Shown one piece after another: positions 1 through 7,967 of a stretch of 64,000 bases of DNA. The notes under the pieces were generated by a model. The model saw only the letters and a program-made list of their open reading frames with translations, had not been told where the DNA came from and searched no databases. The DNA comes from Terriglobia bacterium. Its GTDB lineage: Bacteria; Acidobacteriota; Terriglobia; Acidiferrales; UBA7541. Location: positions 1-64,000 of the forward strand of contig JAIQFG010000005.1 in the NCBI GenBank assembly GCA_020073375.1. The letters run 5' to 3'. The position numbers and the translations under genes are program-made. Every line of letters starts with the position of its first letter. Positions within the stretch are counted from its first letter, which is position 1.

Positions 1-686
1 TGCGCGTGCAGAATGGGCGAGTAACTGGGGCCGCGAATCATGCCCGCGAGCAGAGCGGCTTCGTCCAGCGTCAACTTGCCCACGGGCTTGCCGAAGTAAT
101 ATTCGGAGGCGGCTTCAAAACCGTAGTTGCCGTGGGAGAGATAAATCTGGTTGCAGTACATGGTCAAAATCTGCTGCTTGGAATAGTGGCGCTCGATCTG
201 TATGGCCAGTAGCGCTTCCTGAATCTTGCGGCCCATGTGGCGGTCGGAGCGGTCCAGAAATAAAGTGCCGGCAAGCTGCATGGTGATGGTGCTGGCGCCT
301 TCGACCACGCGGCGTGCCAGAATATTGCGCCAGGCGGCGCCGGCCACGCGCGTGAAATCGACGCCCCAGTGCTGCTCGAAATGCTGGTCCTCGGTGGTGA
401 GGATGGCGTCCTTCAGGACTTGCGGAATCTGTTCGTAGGTGAGCAGGACGCGGCGCTGCAGCGCGAAATTGCCGACCACCTGGCCGTCGTCCGCGTACAG
501 TTCGGTGACGATTTCGGGGCGGAAATCCTCCAGCGCGCGGACCTGCGGAAGATCGCTGGAGTAAACAAAGATGAGGCCCGTGGCCGTGCCCAAGGCGATG
601 GCGCCAATCAGCAATAGGGAGAAAGCGAGGCGGCCGACAACCTTGCGGCCGCGCAGTTGCAGCGTAATCGGCGGCAAATCTACCAT
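1..686 (-). CDS. Class A penicillin-binding protein (PBP1A-like), N-terminal part; continues beyond the window
   Basis: This is the N-terminal 228 residues of a bifunctional peptidoglycan synthase; the C-terminal transpeptidase lies outside the window. The frame begins with ATG at 686 (MVDLPPITLQ...). An inner-membrane anchor at about residues 18-42 is followed by a GT51 glycosyltransferase domain. The signature TTEDQHFEQHWGVD carries the catalytic Glu at about residue 99, and a second GT51 block reads EGASTITMQLAG. Later family blocks (YCNQIYL, YFGKPVGKLTLDEAALLAGM) are also present. The enzyme polymerises lipid II in the periplasm. The frame is open to base 1 with no stop, so the gene is cut by the window edge rather than broken. 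Family call is firm; whether it is 1A, 1B or 1C cannot be decided without the C-terminus. Confidence 0.93.
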   Translation of the reverse strand, partial: MVDLPPITLQLRGRKVVGRLAFSLLLIGAIALGTATGLIFVYSSDLPQVRALEDFRPEIVTELYADDGQVVGNFALQRRVLLTYEQIPQVLKDAILTTEDQHFEQHWGVDFTRVAGAAWRNILARRVVEGASTITMQLAGTLFLDRSDRHMGRKIQEALLAIQIERHYSKQQILTMYCNQIYLSHGNYGFEAASEYYFGKPVGKLTLDEAALLAGMIRGPSYSPILHA

Positions 687-729
687 GAGAGATTTATTCT
701 AGCGCAATTCGCCGAAGAGGATGGTGAGA

Positions 730-1269
730 TCAGGAAGACACTGTTTCCTGGCGGGCTGCAAGTACAGCCCGCACCCGTTCCGCACGTTTCTTGATGAGAA
801 ACGCGCCGACGGTCACGGCCAGCGCGAGAACCAGCAAGCTGCCGTCACGCGCCAGGGTAAGCGGGCCCAACTTTTCGCTATTGCCGAAACAGCCGCAAAC
901 GATTTCCAGGCCCAGAACGTAGGCGCGCGCCATGCCGCCGATGAACGCCAGAAGCAGCACGCTAGCAACGATGCCCACCCAGCGCAATGCAATGCCGGAG
1001 ATCAACGCCAGGCCGAGCGCGACCTCAAACCAGGGCAGTACGCGGCCCATCAACTCGACCGCCCAGAACGGCACCATGTTGTAGGAATTGATGGCCATGC
1101 CGAAAAAGAAATAGTAATCGCTGAAATGCCAGGCACCGTTGAAGTGCAGCTTGGTGTAGGCGGCCACCACAAATACCAGGCCGAGCGCGACGCGCCCGAT
1201 GAGCAGGAGCGCGCGCGGCCAAGCAGCCGGGCGAGCGGAGGTGTCGGCGGAAATCGCGGTGGTGGCCAT
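730..1269 (-). CDS. MauE/DoxX-like membrane protein, probable redox partner of DsbA
   Basis: A 179-residue integral membrane protein with about four hydrophobic segments (RALLLIGRVALGLVFVVAAY, a WAVELMGRVLPWFEVALGLAL segment, GIVASVLLLAFIGGMARAY, and a C-terminal helix). The motif VCGCFGNSEKLG after the third segment is the Cys-containing signature of MauE/DoxX-like proteins. ATG at 1269 is used because it lies 2 nt after the stop of the upstream DsbA-like gene and gives the normal family length. The longer frame upstream is antisense-like overlap of dsbA. In methylamine-utilisation loci MauE works with a thioredoxin-like MauD on periplasmic disulfides. The pairing here suggests the same kind of electron handover, which is inference. 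Confidence 0.8.
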   Translation of the reverse strand: MATTAISADTSARPAAWPRALLLIGRVALGLVFVVAAYTKLHFNGAWHFSDYYFFFGMAINSYNMVPFWAVELMGRVLPWFEVALGLALISGIALRWVGIVASVLLLAFIGGMARAYVLGLEIVCGCFGNSEKLGPLTLARDGSLLVLALAVTVGAFLIKKRAERVRAVLAARQETVSS

Positions 1270-1271
1270 GA

Positions 1272-1925
1272 TTATTGGCGCAGCAGGTAGTCGAAATATT
1301 GTTTCAGTAATTTGTAATCCACGCCGCCGCCCGGAAGGGCTTCGGTCTTTCCGTGCGCGGTCACGAACACGGTGGGAGTCTGATTCACGCTGCGCTGGTT
1401 GCCGAGACTCTTGTCCCGGTCGATCGAGGCGTTGATTTCCGCCAGGTGCTGCGCCTCGTAGGCTTGAAATTTTTTGAACGTCGCGGGCGGAAACGACCCG
1501 GCGACCACTTCCTCGATATTTCCCTTGATGGACCACTGCTCCTGATGATCGTAAAGGGCGCGCTCGATGGCTTCAAATTGTCCGGATGCGGCGGCGGCGT
1601 TGGCCAGGCGCGCGGCTTGCATCGCATAGGGATGAATCTCCAGAGGGAAATCGCGATGCACCAGGTAGACCTTCCCGGGAACCACGTAGTCGTCGATCAC
1701 CTGCTTGACGGTGCTTTCAAAAAACGAGCGGCAGGCCGGGCATTGAAAATCACCGAAAACTTCCATGGTGATAGGGGCACTGGTCGAGCCAATGCCTTTG
1801 CGGATCGCTCCTCCGGCGGCGAGGCCGGCACCCTGGGGAATGGGCCGAGCCGATACAGCAAGGGAGGAGGCCATGCCCACGATCAGGAAGAAAATTCCGA
1901 TGCGGCGGACGAGAAAAGTATTCAC
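1272..1925 (-). CDS. DsbA-family thiol:disulfide oxidoreductase, exported
   Basis: A 217-residue thioredoxin-fold protein. The N-terminus has a signal peptide (RRIGIFFLIVGMASSLAVSA) followed by the mature domain. The redox motif CPAC sits in FGDFQCPACRSFF, and the cis-Pro block reads NQTPTVFV. The spacing and the block HRDFPLEIHPYAMQAARLANAA are typical of the DsbA/Thioredoxin_4 family of periplasmic disulfide-forming or -isomerising enzymes. GTG at 1925 is chosen because AAGGAG lies about 8 nt upstream and translation then begins directly with the signal peptide. The open frame extends to 2189 without a credible start. It is followed 2 nt later by the MauE/DoxX-like gene, so the two are probably one operon. 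Confidence 0.88.
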   Translation of the reverse strand: MNTFLVRRIGIFFLIVGMASSLAVSARPIPQGAGLAAGGAIRKGIGSTSAPITMEVFGDFQCPACRSFFESTVKQVIDDYVVPGKVYLVHRDFPLEIHPYAMQAARLANAAAASGQFEAIERALYDHQEQWSIKGNIEEVVAGSFPPATFKKFQAYEAQHLAEINASIDRDKSLGNQRSVNQTPTVFVTAHGKTEALPGGGVDYKLLKQYFDYLLRQ

Positions 1926-2270
1926 GCGATGCTCTCCTTGAATTTTCTGATCGGCGTATTCTAACCCCAATCGGGCAAATTCCGCACTCGAATGAACGTG
2001 CGCGCTGCAGGATCCTTTGCTCGGACCGGAATTTGCAGGGCAGACACTCCTTTCTTTCCAATTTCGAGTGACGCCACGCAGAGTCAAAACCGGACAGCCA
2101 AGAGCGTGTGCCCTACATAAGGTATAGACGTGCGGGAAAGCGACATGGTTGTCGCAGGGGAGTTCATTCCAGGCCGTCCTGCAAATCACGCGGAAATGGA
2201 TTTCCTGCAGGGAGGCGAAAAGGTGACATAAGTGCCTACAAATAAAGATAGATACAATGCAATCAAACTA
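1926..2270. other. Intergenic region between divergent dsbA-like and dnaK genes
   Basis: The region holds no credible gene: the frames crossing it are upstream extensions of the DsbA-like gene without a signal peptide or ribosome-binding site. I see no clear promoter for the minus-strand dsbA pair. The right edge becomes AT-rich as it approaches the dnaK promoter. Confidence 0.5.
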
Positions 2271-2291
2271 CTTGACAAGGATACACTCAAT
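2271..2291 (+). promoter_or_regulatory. HAIR-like HspR operator overlapping the dnaK promoter
   Basis: The 21 bases read CTTGACA, a 7-nt spacer (AGGATAC), then ACTCAAT. The HspR operator (HAIR) consensus is CTTGAGT-N7-ACTCAAG. The left half matches 5 of 7 positions and the right half 6 of 7, with the exact 7-nt spacer. It covers the -35 hexamer of the dnaK promoter, and hspR is the last gene of the same cluster. This indicates autorepression by HspR, relieved on heat shock when DnaK is titrated, as known from Streptomyces. Binding itself is inference. Confidence 0.75.
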
Positions 2292-2300
2292 GTATATAAT
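2272..2300 (+). promoter_or_regulatory. Sigma-70 promoter of the dnaK operon
   Basis: A perfect -35 hexamer TTGACA (2272-2277) and a perfect -10 hexamer TATAAT (2295-2300) are separated by 17 nt. This is the strongest housekeeping promoter seen in the window. Its -35 lies inside the HAIR-like operator. The leader to the dnaK ATG is about 120 nt. Confidence 0.85.
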
Positions 2301-2426
2301 TTCTGCGTGTTAAGCACTCATACCGGCTGGGTCTGGGCTGAGCTTGCGTCCGAGCTCTGTGTTCGCGACAGATGCCTTGGAACGGTTGGGGCGGAGAGAT
2401 TGCCTGAATAGGGAGGGTTGGCTGCA

Positions 2427-4379
2427 ATGAGCAAAATTATAGGAATCGACCTGGGAACAACGAATTCGGTGGTTGCCGTGATGCAAGGAGGCGAGCCTGC
2501 AGTAATCCCGAACCAGGAGGGCGGAAGGACTACGCCGTCCGTGGTGGCCGTCACCAAGACCGGGGAGCGATTAGTCGGGCAAGTGGCCAAGCGCCAGGCG
2601 GTGACCAATCCTGAGAATACGATTTATTCGATCAAGCGGTTCATGGGCCATCGGTTTGACGAAGTCACGGAAGAAACCAAGCGCGTGCCCTACAAGGTGA
2701 CCAAGGGCCCGCACGACGACGCGCGCGTGGACATTTTCGGCAAGGCTTACAGCCCGCCGGAACTTTCCGCGATGATTCTGGGAAAGCTGAAGACCGCGGC
2801 TGAGGATTTTCTGGGCGAGAAAGTGACCAAGGCGGTTATCACCGTCCCCGCGTATTTCAACGACAGCCAGAGGCAGGCGACCAAGCAGGCCGGCGAAGTG
2901 GCCGGCTTGGAAGTGCTGCGCATCATTAACGAACCGACGGCCGCGGCGCTGGCCTACGGCTTGGACAAGAAGAAGGACGAAACGATCGCGGTCTACGACC
3001 TGGGCGGCGGCACGTTTGACATTTCCATCCTGGAAGTTGGCGAGGGCGTGGTGGAAGTAAAAGCCACGGCCGGAGATACGCACCTGGGCGGAGACGACAT
3101 CGACAATCGAATTGTCGATTGGCTGGCCGCGGAGTTCAAGAAAGACCAGGGCATCGACGTCAGCAAGGATCGCATGGCGATTCAGCGGCTGAAGGAAGCC
3201 GCGGAAAAGGCCAAGATCGAGTTGTCGCAGGTGCAGGAAACCGACATCAACCTGCCGTTCCTGACGGCCGACGCGTCGGGCCCCAAGCACCTGCAGTTGA
3301 AGCTGACGCGCGCCAAGCTCGAGCAACTGATGGAAGACATCCTGCAGCGCACCATCGGGCCGACCAAGCAGGCTTTGTCGGACGCGGGCGTGACGCCGGA
3401 CAAGATCGACGAAGTGGTGCTGGTGGGCGGCTCGACGCGTATCCCACGCGTGCTGCAAATCGTGAAGGACCTGTTCGGCGGCAAGGAACCGCACAAGGGC
3501 GTCAACCCGGACGAGGTGGTCGCGGTGGGCGCGGCGATTCAGGGCGGCGTGCTGGGCGGCGAGGTGAAGGACATTCTGCTGCTGGACGTGACGCCGCTGT
3601 CGCTGGGCGTCGAAACGCTGGGCGGCGTGATGACCGTGCTAATCCCGCGCAACACCACGATTCCGACGCGCAAGTCCGAGACGTTTTCGACCGCGGCGGA
3701 CAACCAGCCTTCGGTCGAGATTCACGTGATGCAGGGCGAGCGCAAAATGGCGCCGGACAACCGCACGCTGGGCAAATTCCATCTGATGGGAATTCCGCCG
3801 GCGCCGCGGGGCATGCCGCAGATCGAGGTCACGTTCGACATCGACGCCAACGGCATACTGAATGTCTCGGCGAAGGATCACGCCACCAACAAGGAGCAGA
3901 AGATCACGATCACCGCTTCCACCGGCCTGAGCAAGGACGAGGCCGAGCGGATGCGCAGCGACGCCGAATCTCACGCCGAGGAAGACAAGAAGAAACTCGC
4001 GGAGATTGAGGCGCGGAACCTGCTTGACAACCGGGTGTATCAGGTCGAAAAGCTGATCGCCGACAATCGCGAGAAGCTTTCCGAATCCGACACAAAGCCG
4101 GTGGAAGAGGCCTTGTCCGCGGCGAAGTCAGCGCTGTCCGGTGGCATCCTCGACCAGATTACGTCGGCGACGCAGAACCTGGAACGCGCCTCGCACAAGC
4201 TGGCTGAAGTGCTTTACCAGAGCGGCCAGGCCACTGGAGCGCAGGCGGGGGCTCCCGGATCGAGCGACGGCGCATCGGGCGCGGCAGGCGGAGCGAAGCC
4301 GGGATCGAGCTCCGCGCCTCCGGGCGAGGTGATCGACGCCGAGTACGTGGACGTTGACGAAACGAAGAAGCCGAATTAA
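2427..4379 (+). CDS. dnaK: Molecular chaperone DnaK (Hsp70)
   Basis: A 650-residue Hsp70 that folds proteins in the cytoplasm using ATP with DnaJ and a nucleotide exchange factor. Phosphate 1 motif GIDLGTTNS is at residues 6-14, the phosphate 2 block [13 protein letters not shown] follows at about 190, and the adenosine block [11 protein letters not shown] at about 335. The substrate-binding domain begins after [14 protein letters not shown]. The Gly/Ala/Ser-rich tail ends in [12 protein letters not shown], the usual DnaK C-terminus. ATG at 2427 is preceded by GGGAGG 10 nt upstream; a TTG at 2418 is too close to that site. It is first in the dnaK-unknown-dnaJ-hspR cluster. No grpE is present in the window. 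Confidence 0.98.
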   Translation: MSKIIGIDLGTTNSVVAVMQGGEPAVIPNQEGGRTTPSVVAVTKTGERLVGQVAKRQAVTNPENTIYSIKRFMGHRFDEVTEETKRVPYKVTKGPHDDARVDIFGKAYSPPELSAMILGKLKTAAEDFLGEKVTKAVITVPAYFNDSQRQATKQAGEVAGLEVLRIINEPTAAALAYGLDKKKDETIAVYDLGGGTFDISILEVGEGVVEVKATAGDTHLGGDDIDNRIVDWLAAEFKKDQGIDVSKDRMAIQRLKEAAEKAKIELSQVQETDINLPFLTADASGPKHLQLKLTRAKLEQLMEDILQRTIGPTKQALSDAGVTPDKIDEVVLVGGSTRIPRVLQIVKDLFGGKEPHKGVNPDEVVAVGAAIQGGVLGGEVKDILLLDVTPLSLGVETLGGVMTVLIPRNTTIPTRKSETFSTAADNQPSVEIHVMQGERKMAPDNRTLGKFHLMGIPPAPRGMPQIEVTFDIDANGILNVSAKDHATNKEQKITITASTGLSKDEAERMRSDAESHAEEDKKKLAEIEARNLLDNRVYQVEKLIADNREKLSESDTKPVEEALSAAKSALSGGILDQITSATQNLERASHKLAEVLYQSGQATGAQAGAPGSSDGASGAAGGAKPGSSSAPPGEVIDAEYVDVDETKKPN

Positions 4380-4434
4380 GGCAGGATGAATCGGATTGCG
4401 CAGGGGACGCGATTTCGTGTCCTTTGCGCTGTCC

Positions 4435-4848
4435 ATGTATTCCGAAATTTCACAGGAGCTGCCGTTGACCACGTACGAAGGCATCAAGCGGGCGGGACCG
4501 CCGCAGGCAATTCAAAAGCTTCGCGAAGATTTGTACATGGTGCAGATCACGCTTTCCGAGACGCCGAGCGCGGATTGGAAGCGTCTGTTTTACGAGACGC
4601 AGCAGGCTCCGCCGCCGGATTTTCCTCCGCGCGGAGTGGACTTGAGCGCGAATTTTGCGCGTTTCCGGTCGGACGCGGCCAGCGTGGAGGCCAAGACGGC
4701 GTGGATCGACCGCTGGATCGAGCGCGCGAATCAAAAGGAAGCGGCAATGGGCGGCAGGCTCGATCAGGAACGCAAGCAGCGGCGCGAGGATCACGCGCGC
4801 GAGCAGCAGGAACTGGCGGCTATCAACACACGCTGGGAAAAGTTGTAG
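4435..4848 (+). CDS. Conserved-looking small protein between dnaK and dnaJ, function unknown
   Basis: A protein of about 137 residues, highly charged and without signal peptide or membrane segment. The C-terminal third (about residues 85-137) is rich in Glu, Arg, Lys, Gln and probably a long helix or coiled coil (WIERANQKEAAMGGRLDQER...). I do not recognise the family. The start is uncertain: ATG 4435, GTG 4417 (with AGGGG 10 nt upstream) and TTG 4396 are all in frame. Its position, 55 nt after dnaK and before dnaJ, suggests a link to the chaperone system, which is inference. The stop codon TAG (4846-4848) is formed by the GTAG end of the palindromic element that follows. Confidence 0.7.
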   Translation: MYSEISQELPLTTYEGIKRAGPPQAIQKLREDLYMVQITLSETPSADWKRLFYETQQAPPPDFPPRGVDLSANFARFRSDAASVEAKTAWIDRWIERANQKEAAMGGRLDQERKQRREDHAREQQELAAINTRWEKL

Positions 4849-4917
4849 GGCGAGCCGCCACAGGCTAAGACCCTGGATTTTTGGGCGCATTTCGGCACGG
4901 CTGAAGCCGTGCCCTAC
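4845..4917. repeat. Type A palindromic intergenic element (copy 1)
   Basis: The element is bounded by GTAGGGC at 4845 and GCCCTAC ending at 4917. The right arm is a near-perfect hairpin, GGCACGGCT-GA-AGCCGTGCC. The left boundary supplies the TAG stop of the upstream gene, and dnaJ starts 5 nt after the right boundary, leaving no room for a normal ribosome-binding site. Confidence 0.75.
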
Positions 4918-4922
4918 AAAAA

Positions 4923-6071
4923 ATGGCTACCACGGCAAAACAAGATTATTACGATCTGCTGGGCGTCCCGCGCAAAGCGGCGCAGAAGGAAATCCGCGCG
5001 GCCTACCGGAAACTCGCGCGCAAGTATCATCCCGACCTAAATCCCGGCGACAAATCCTCGGAAGAAAAATTCAAGCAGGTGCAGGAAGCCTACGACGTCC
5101 TGTCCGACACCAAGAAACGCCAAATGTACGACCAGTTCGGATTTGAAACGCCGGGCGCGGCCGGAATGCCAAGCCCGGGCGATGGCGGAGACGTCCATTT
5201 CGATTTCGGAGGATTCGATTTTGGCGGAGGCGGCGGCACGGGCGGCGGGCCGAGTTTTCGCGATCTGTTCAGCCAATATTTTCGCGGCGGTGGCGGAGTG
5301 GCGGAGGCGCCCACTCATGCCGAGCCGGGCTCCAGTCTGGAATATCAGATTGAAATCACGTTCTGGGAAGCGGTGCGCGGGACGGTGAAGAAGCTGACCA
5401 TCGCGCGCATGGACGCCTGCACGGACTGCCACGGCACGGGCGCGGTGGGGCAGTCGCAAACGTGCACGGCCTGCGGCGGCTCAGGACAAGTGGCGCAGAC
5501 CAGCGGGCGCATGCGATTCAATCTGACGTGCACGCGCTGCGGCGGCACCGGGCGGCTGAAGAACATGTGCCGGCTATGCGGCGGCGAAGGGCGCGTGCGC
5601 CGCGTGGATACGATCGAAGTTCGCATTCCCGCGGGAGTGCAAACCGGGTCGCGCGTGCGCGTGGCGGGCAAGGGCAACGCCGGAACGAACGGCGCGCCGA
5701 CGGGCGATCTCTACATCATCACGGACGTGCAGCCGCATCCGTTTTTCAACCGGCGCGGCGACGACCTCTATACCAGCGTGCCCATCACGGTGACCGAAGC
5801 TGCGCTCGGCGCGAAGATCGAAGTGCCCACGGTGGACGGGCGGTCGCTGTTGCGCGTGCCTCCGGGCACCAATAGCGGGCAGAAACTCCGGCTGCGGGAA
5901 AAGGGCGTGCCGTCCGTGCGCGACCCCAGGCATCGAGGAGACCAATACGTCGAATTGCAGGTGATGGTGCCCAAGCCGATCGATGAACGCGTGCGCGAAC
6001 TGCTGAAGGAACTGGAAAAACTCGCGCCGGAAGATCCCCGCAAGGATCTTTTCGACCGGGCGAAGGCGTAA
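4923..6071 (+). CDS. dnaJ: Chaperone DnaJ (Hsp40)
   Basis: A 382-residue co-chaperone that stimulates the DnaK ATPase and delivers substrates. The J domain (residues about 6-70) carries the HPD triad in [11 protein letters not shown]. It is followed by a Gly/Phe-rich region, a zinc-binding domain with four CxxCxGxG repeats ([32 protein letters not shown]), and the C-terminal beta domains. ATG at 4923 lies only 5 nt after a palindromic repeat and has no Shine-Dalgarno sequence, so expression may depend on the repeat-containing transcript or on leaderless-type initiation. hspR follows 11 nt downstream. Confidence 0.97.
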   Translation: MATTAKQDYYDLLGVPRKAAQKEIRAAYRKLARKYHPDLNPGDKSSEEKFKQVQEAYDVLSDTKKRQMYDQFGFETPGAAGMPSPGDGGDVHFDFGGFDFGGGGGTGGGPSFRDLFSQYFRGGGGVAEAPTHAEPGSSLEYQIEITFWEAVRGTVKKLTIARMDACTDCHGTGAVGQSQTCTACGGSGQVAQTSGRMRFNLTCTRCGGTGRLKNMCRLCGGEGRVRRVDTIEVRIPAGVQTGSRVRVAGKGNAGTNGAPTGDLYIITDVQPHPFFNRRGDDLYTSVPITVTEAALGAKIEVPTVDGRSLLRVPPGTNSGQKLRLREKGVPSVRDPRHRGDQYVELQVMVPKPIDERVRELLKELEKLAPEDPRKDLFDRAKA

Positions 6072-6082
6072 GGAGCGCAGCC

Positions 6083-6511
6083 ATGCCGCGCGTGAATGCA
6101 AAACGGAAAAAGGCCCGCGCCGGATACATGATTTCGGCCGTCGCGGAACTCTACAAGTTGCACCCGCAGACGCTGCGGCTCTATGAGCGCGTCGGCCTCT
6201 TGAAGCCTTCGCGTTCGCAGGGCAACACGCGGCTGTACACGGATGCGGACCTGGAACGGCTGGAAGTGATCCTGACGCTGACGCGCGAAATGGGTGTCAA
6301 TCTCGCAGGAATCGAAATCATCCTGAACATGCGCGAGAAAATGAGCGAGATGCAGCACCAGATGGAGGCGTTCACGTCGTTCGTGCAGCAGGAACTTTCG
6401 CGCGGCCTGCGTGGAGCGCCGCGCGCTTCGGATAACGCGCTGGTGCGCGTGCCGCCGCCAAAGGTGATCCGCGTCCACAAGAGCGAATCAACCACGGATA
6501 AACATAGATGA
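6083..6511 (+). CDS. hspR: HspR, MerR-family heat-shock repressor
   Basis: A 142-residue MerR-type regulator. The winged helix-turn-helix occupies about residues 14-80 (YMISAVAELYKLHPQTLRLYERVGLLKPSRS..., then NTRLYTDADLERLEVI), with the HspR-typical text LHPQTLRLYERVGLL. A helical dimerisation segment follows (NMREKMSEMQHQMEAF). AAGGAG precedes the ATG at 6083. HspR represses dnaK operons at HAIR operators and uses DnaK as co-repressor; a matching operator lies upstream of dnaK here. The last ten residues, SESTTDKHR plus stop, are encoded by a type B dispersed repeat, and an unrelated gene at 12586 ends the same way. Confidence 0.92.
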   Translation: MPRVNAKRKKARAGYMISAVAELYKLHPQTLRLYERVGLLKPSRSQGNTRLYTDADLERLEVILTLTREMGVNLAGIEIILNMREKMSEMQHQMEAFTSFVQQELSRGLRGAPRASDNALVRVPPPKVIRVHKSESTTDKHR

Positions 6512-6512
6512 G
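6486..6512 (+). repeat. Type B dispersed repeat, forward copy at the 3' end of hspR
   Basis: The core reads CCACGGATAAACATAGATGA and matches copies at 12383 and 13790. It encodes the last residues and stop codon of hspR. An inverted copy lies at 6612-6644, and the two flank a heptamer tract. Confidence 0.75.
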
Positions 6513-6540
6513 GGCGAGCAAGGGATTAGGTGGTAGGGAG

Positions 6541-6611
6541 TAGGTTTTAGGTTTTAGGTTTTAGGTTTTAGGTTTTAGGTTTTAGGTTTTAGGTTTTAGG
6601 TTTTAGGTTTT
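6541..6611 (+). repeat. Tandem heptamer tract (TTTTAGG), about 10 copies
   Basis: About 71 bases consist of uninterrupted TAGGTTT units (equivalently TTTTAGG). No reading frame uses it. It lies between two inverted copies of the type B repeat. Copy number is likely to vary by replication slippage. Confidence 0.95.
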
Positions 6612-6644
6612 ATCAGTGTTGATCTGTGTTCATCCGTGGATTCG
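6612..6644 (-). repeat. Type B dispersed repeat, inverted copy
   Basis: On the minus strand this reads ATCCACGGATGAACACAG followed by ATCAACACTGA, matching the type B consensus. It forms an inverted pair with 6486-6512. Confidence 0.75.
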
Positions 6645-6727
6645 ATTTTCTCTTTTCCACACTCACGCTTGCTTTCCACAGGGCAACTCATCTTGCGCAT
6701 CTCGCGGTGTGCGCCTATGCTGGCGAC

Positions 6728-7594
6728 ATGGCGCGACCTGATTGCACTGTGTGCGGCGGAACCGGATGGAAGACGGTCGAGCGGCTTGAGGAAGACGAAA
6801 AGCCGAAGCGCGTTTCCTGGATCAAGCCGACATCCGACCCCGACGTAATGCGCCGGGTGTGGGCGGTGCCGTGCGATTGCACCGGGGACGACCGCGCGGC
6901 GCGCGTCATGGCGCGCGCGCGCATCCCCAAGCGCTACGAGCATTGCGATTTCGACAACTTCGATACCGACGTCTACGACGCCGCGCGGGAATCGGCCGGA
7001 TGGAACCGCAGCCTGGAGCAGGCCAAACTGGTGGCGGAAGGGTTTGCGCGAGATTATCCGGCCGGCACCGAAACCGGCCTGCTGCTGATGGGGCCGTGCG
7101 GCGCGGGCAAAACGCATCTGGCGGTGAGCGCGCTGCGCCAGATTGTGTTGCGCGGGCACACCGGACTTTTCTACGACTACCGCGAACTGCTCAAGGAAAT
7201 TCAAGGCAGCTACAACGCGGAAAACCAGACGACCGAATTGGGGATCCTCGAACCCGTGCTCACGGCGGACGTGCTGCTGCTAGACGATCTGGGCGCAAGC
7301 AAGCCTTCTCCCTGGGCGCTGGAAACGGTGGGGCACATCCTGAATTCCCGGTACAACGAGCGGCGGATTACTCTGCTGACCACGAATTACCTGGATAGCG
7401 GCCCTGCAACTCCCGCTGCGCCAGCGCCACGACTGCCCTCGGGACAGGCTGTTTCCGCCGCGCGCGAGGATTCTCTTGAGGATCGGCTCGGACGGCGCAT
7501 CCGTTCGCGGCTGTATGAAATGTGCCGGACGGTCGAGCTTTTTGCGCCGGATTACCGGCGCGAGGTGCGTCAGGCGGGAAGAGTGCGTTCGTGA
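6728..7594 (+). CDS. DnaC/IstB-like AAA+ ATPase with N-terminal Cys-rich domain
   Basis: A 288-residue ATPase of the DnaC/DnaI helicase-loader type. The N-terminus has a zinc-ribbon-like pattern (CTVCGGTGW near residue 6, then PCDC near 46). Walker A is GPCGAGKT at residues 122-129 and Walker B is VLLLDDLG. Sensor 1 text is LLTTNYL, and an Arg-rich end (LGRRIRSRLYEMC) resembles the arginine finger region of helicase loaders. ATG at 6728 begins directly with the Cys motif; the upstream extension passes through a repeat and is rejected. In this family the protein loads replicative helicase onto DNA; the actual partner is unknown. Its TGA stop falls in a type C repeat (CGTGATTCGTGA). Confidence 0.85.
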   Translation: MARPDCTVCGGTGWKTVERLEEDEKPKRVSWIKPTSDPDVMRRVWAVPCDCTGDDRAARVMARARIPKRYEHCDFDNFDTDVYDAARESAGWNRSLEQAKLVAEGFARDYPAGTETGLLLMGPCGAGKTHLAVSALRQIVLRGHTGLFYDYRELLKEIQGSYNAENQTTELGILEPVLTADVLLLDDLGASKPSPWALETVGHILNSRYNERRITLLTTNYLDSGPATPAAPAPRLPSGQAVSAAREDSLEDRLGRRIRSRLYEMCRTVELFAPDYRREVRQAGRVRS

Positions 7595-7611
7595 TTCGTG
7601 AGTTGTGATCT
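7590..7611 (-). repeat. Type C dispersed repeat (partial), at the end of the DnaC-like gene
   Basis: The text CGTGATTCGTGAGTTGTGAT is the inverse of the repeat seen at 12548 and 23742. The stop codon of the preceding gene is part of it. Confidence 0.5.
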
Positions 7612-7700
7612 TCTAGAGCCCTCCGGTATCTGTGGTAGCCTCTTCGATTAGTTTTGAATTTCTGCGTGCGTCTTTGCGAAACAGGCTGGCGCAGCGCCAA

Positions 7701-7801
7701 GTAGCACAGCCACTCCTGGCTGTGTGGGTTTGTACGCATGGGCCGCGGGGCAGTTCCCGTTAAAATTGCGAAAACCACACAGCCAGGAGTGGCTGTGCTA
7801 C
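7701..7801. repeat. Type A palindromic intergenic element (copy 2)
   Basis: This is a 101-nt inverted pair. The left arm is GTAGCACAGCCACTCCTGGC..., and the right arm ...GCCAGGAGTGGCTGTGCTAC is its exact reverse complement over at least 20 nt. Each arm is itself a hairpin (CAGCCA/TGGCTG). The central part is unrelated sequence. Confidence 0.9.
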
Positions 7802-7815
7802 CCGCCCGGCTTTCA

Positions 7816-7845
7816 TTGACATAGGCCACGGGGCGCGGGTATCAT
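7816..7845 (+). promoter_or_regulatory. Probable sigma-70 promoter of rpsA
   Basis: TTGACA (7816-7821) and TATCAT (7840-7845) are separated by 18 nt. The site lies just after the palindromic element and about 120 nt before the rpsA start. Confidence 0.65.
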
Positions 7846-7967
7846 CGCCTCCGTGCGGCCCCTGGGTGGGAGCCGCGCTTCCTTCCTTGCACCGTCCCGT
7901 GACTCGGAAGATAACTCGTTATTGATACGTCATGGGTGAAGGCAGGACCTCACTGGAGGCCATTAAG

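Noticed and set aside
6541-6611. The TTTTAGG tract as a CRISPR array or as coding repeats
   Set aside because: Units are directly adjacent with no spacers, and no frame through the tract has a start, ribosome-binding site or protein-like flanks.
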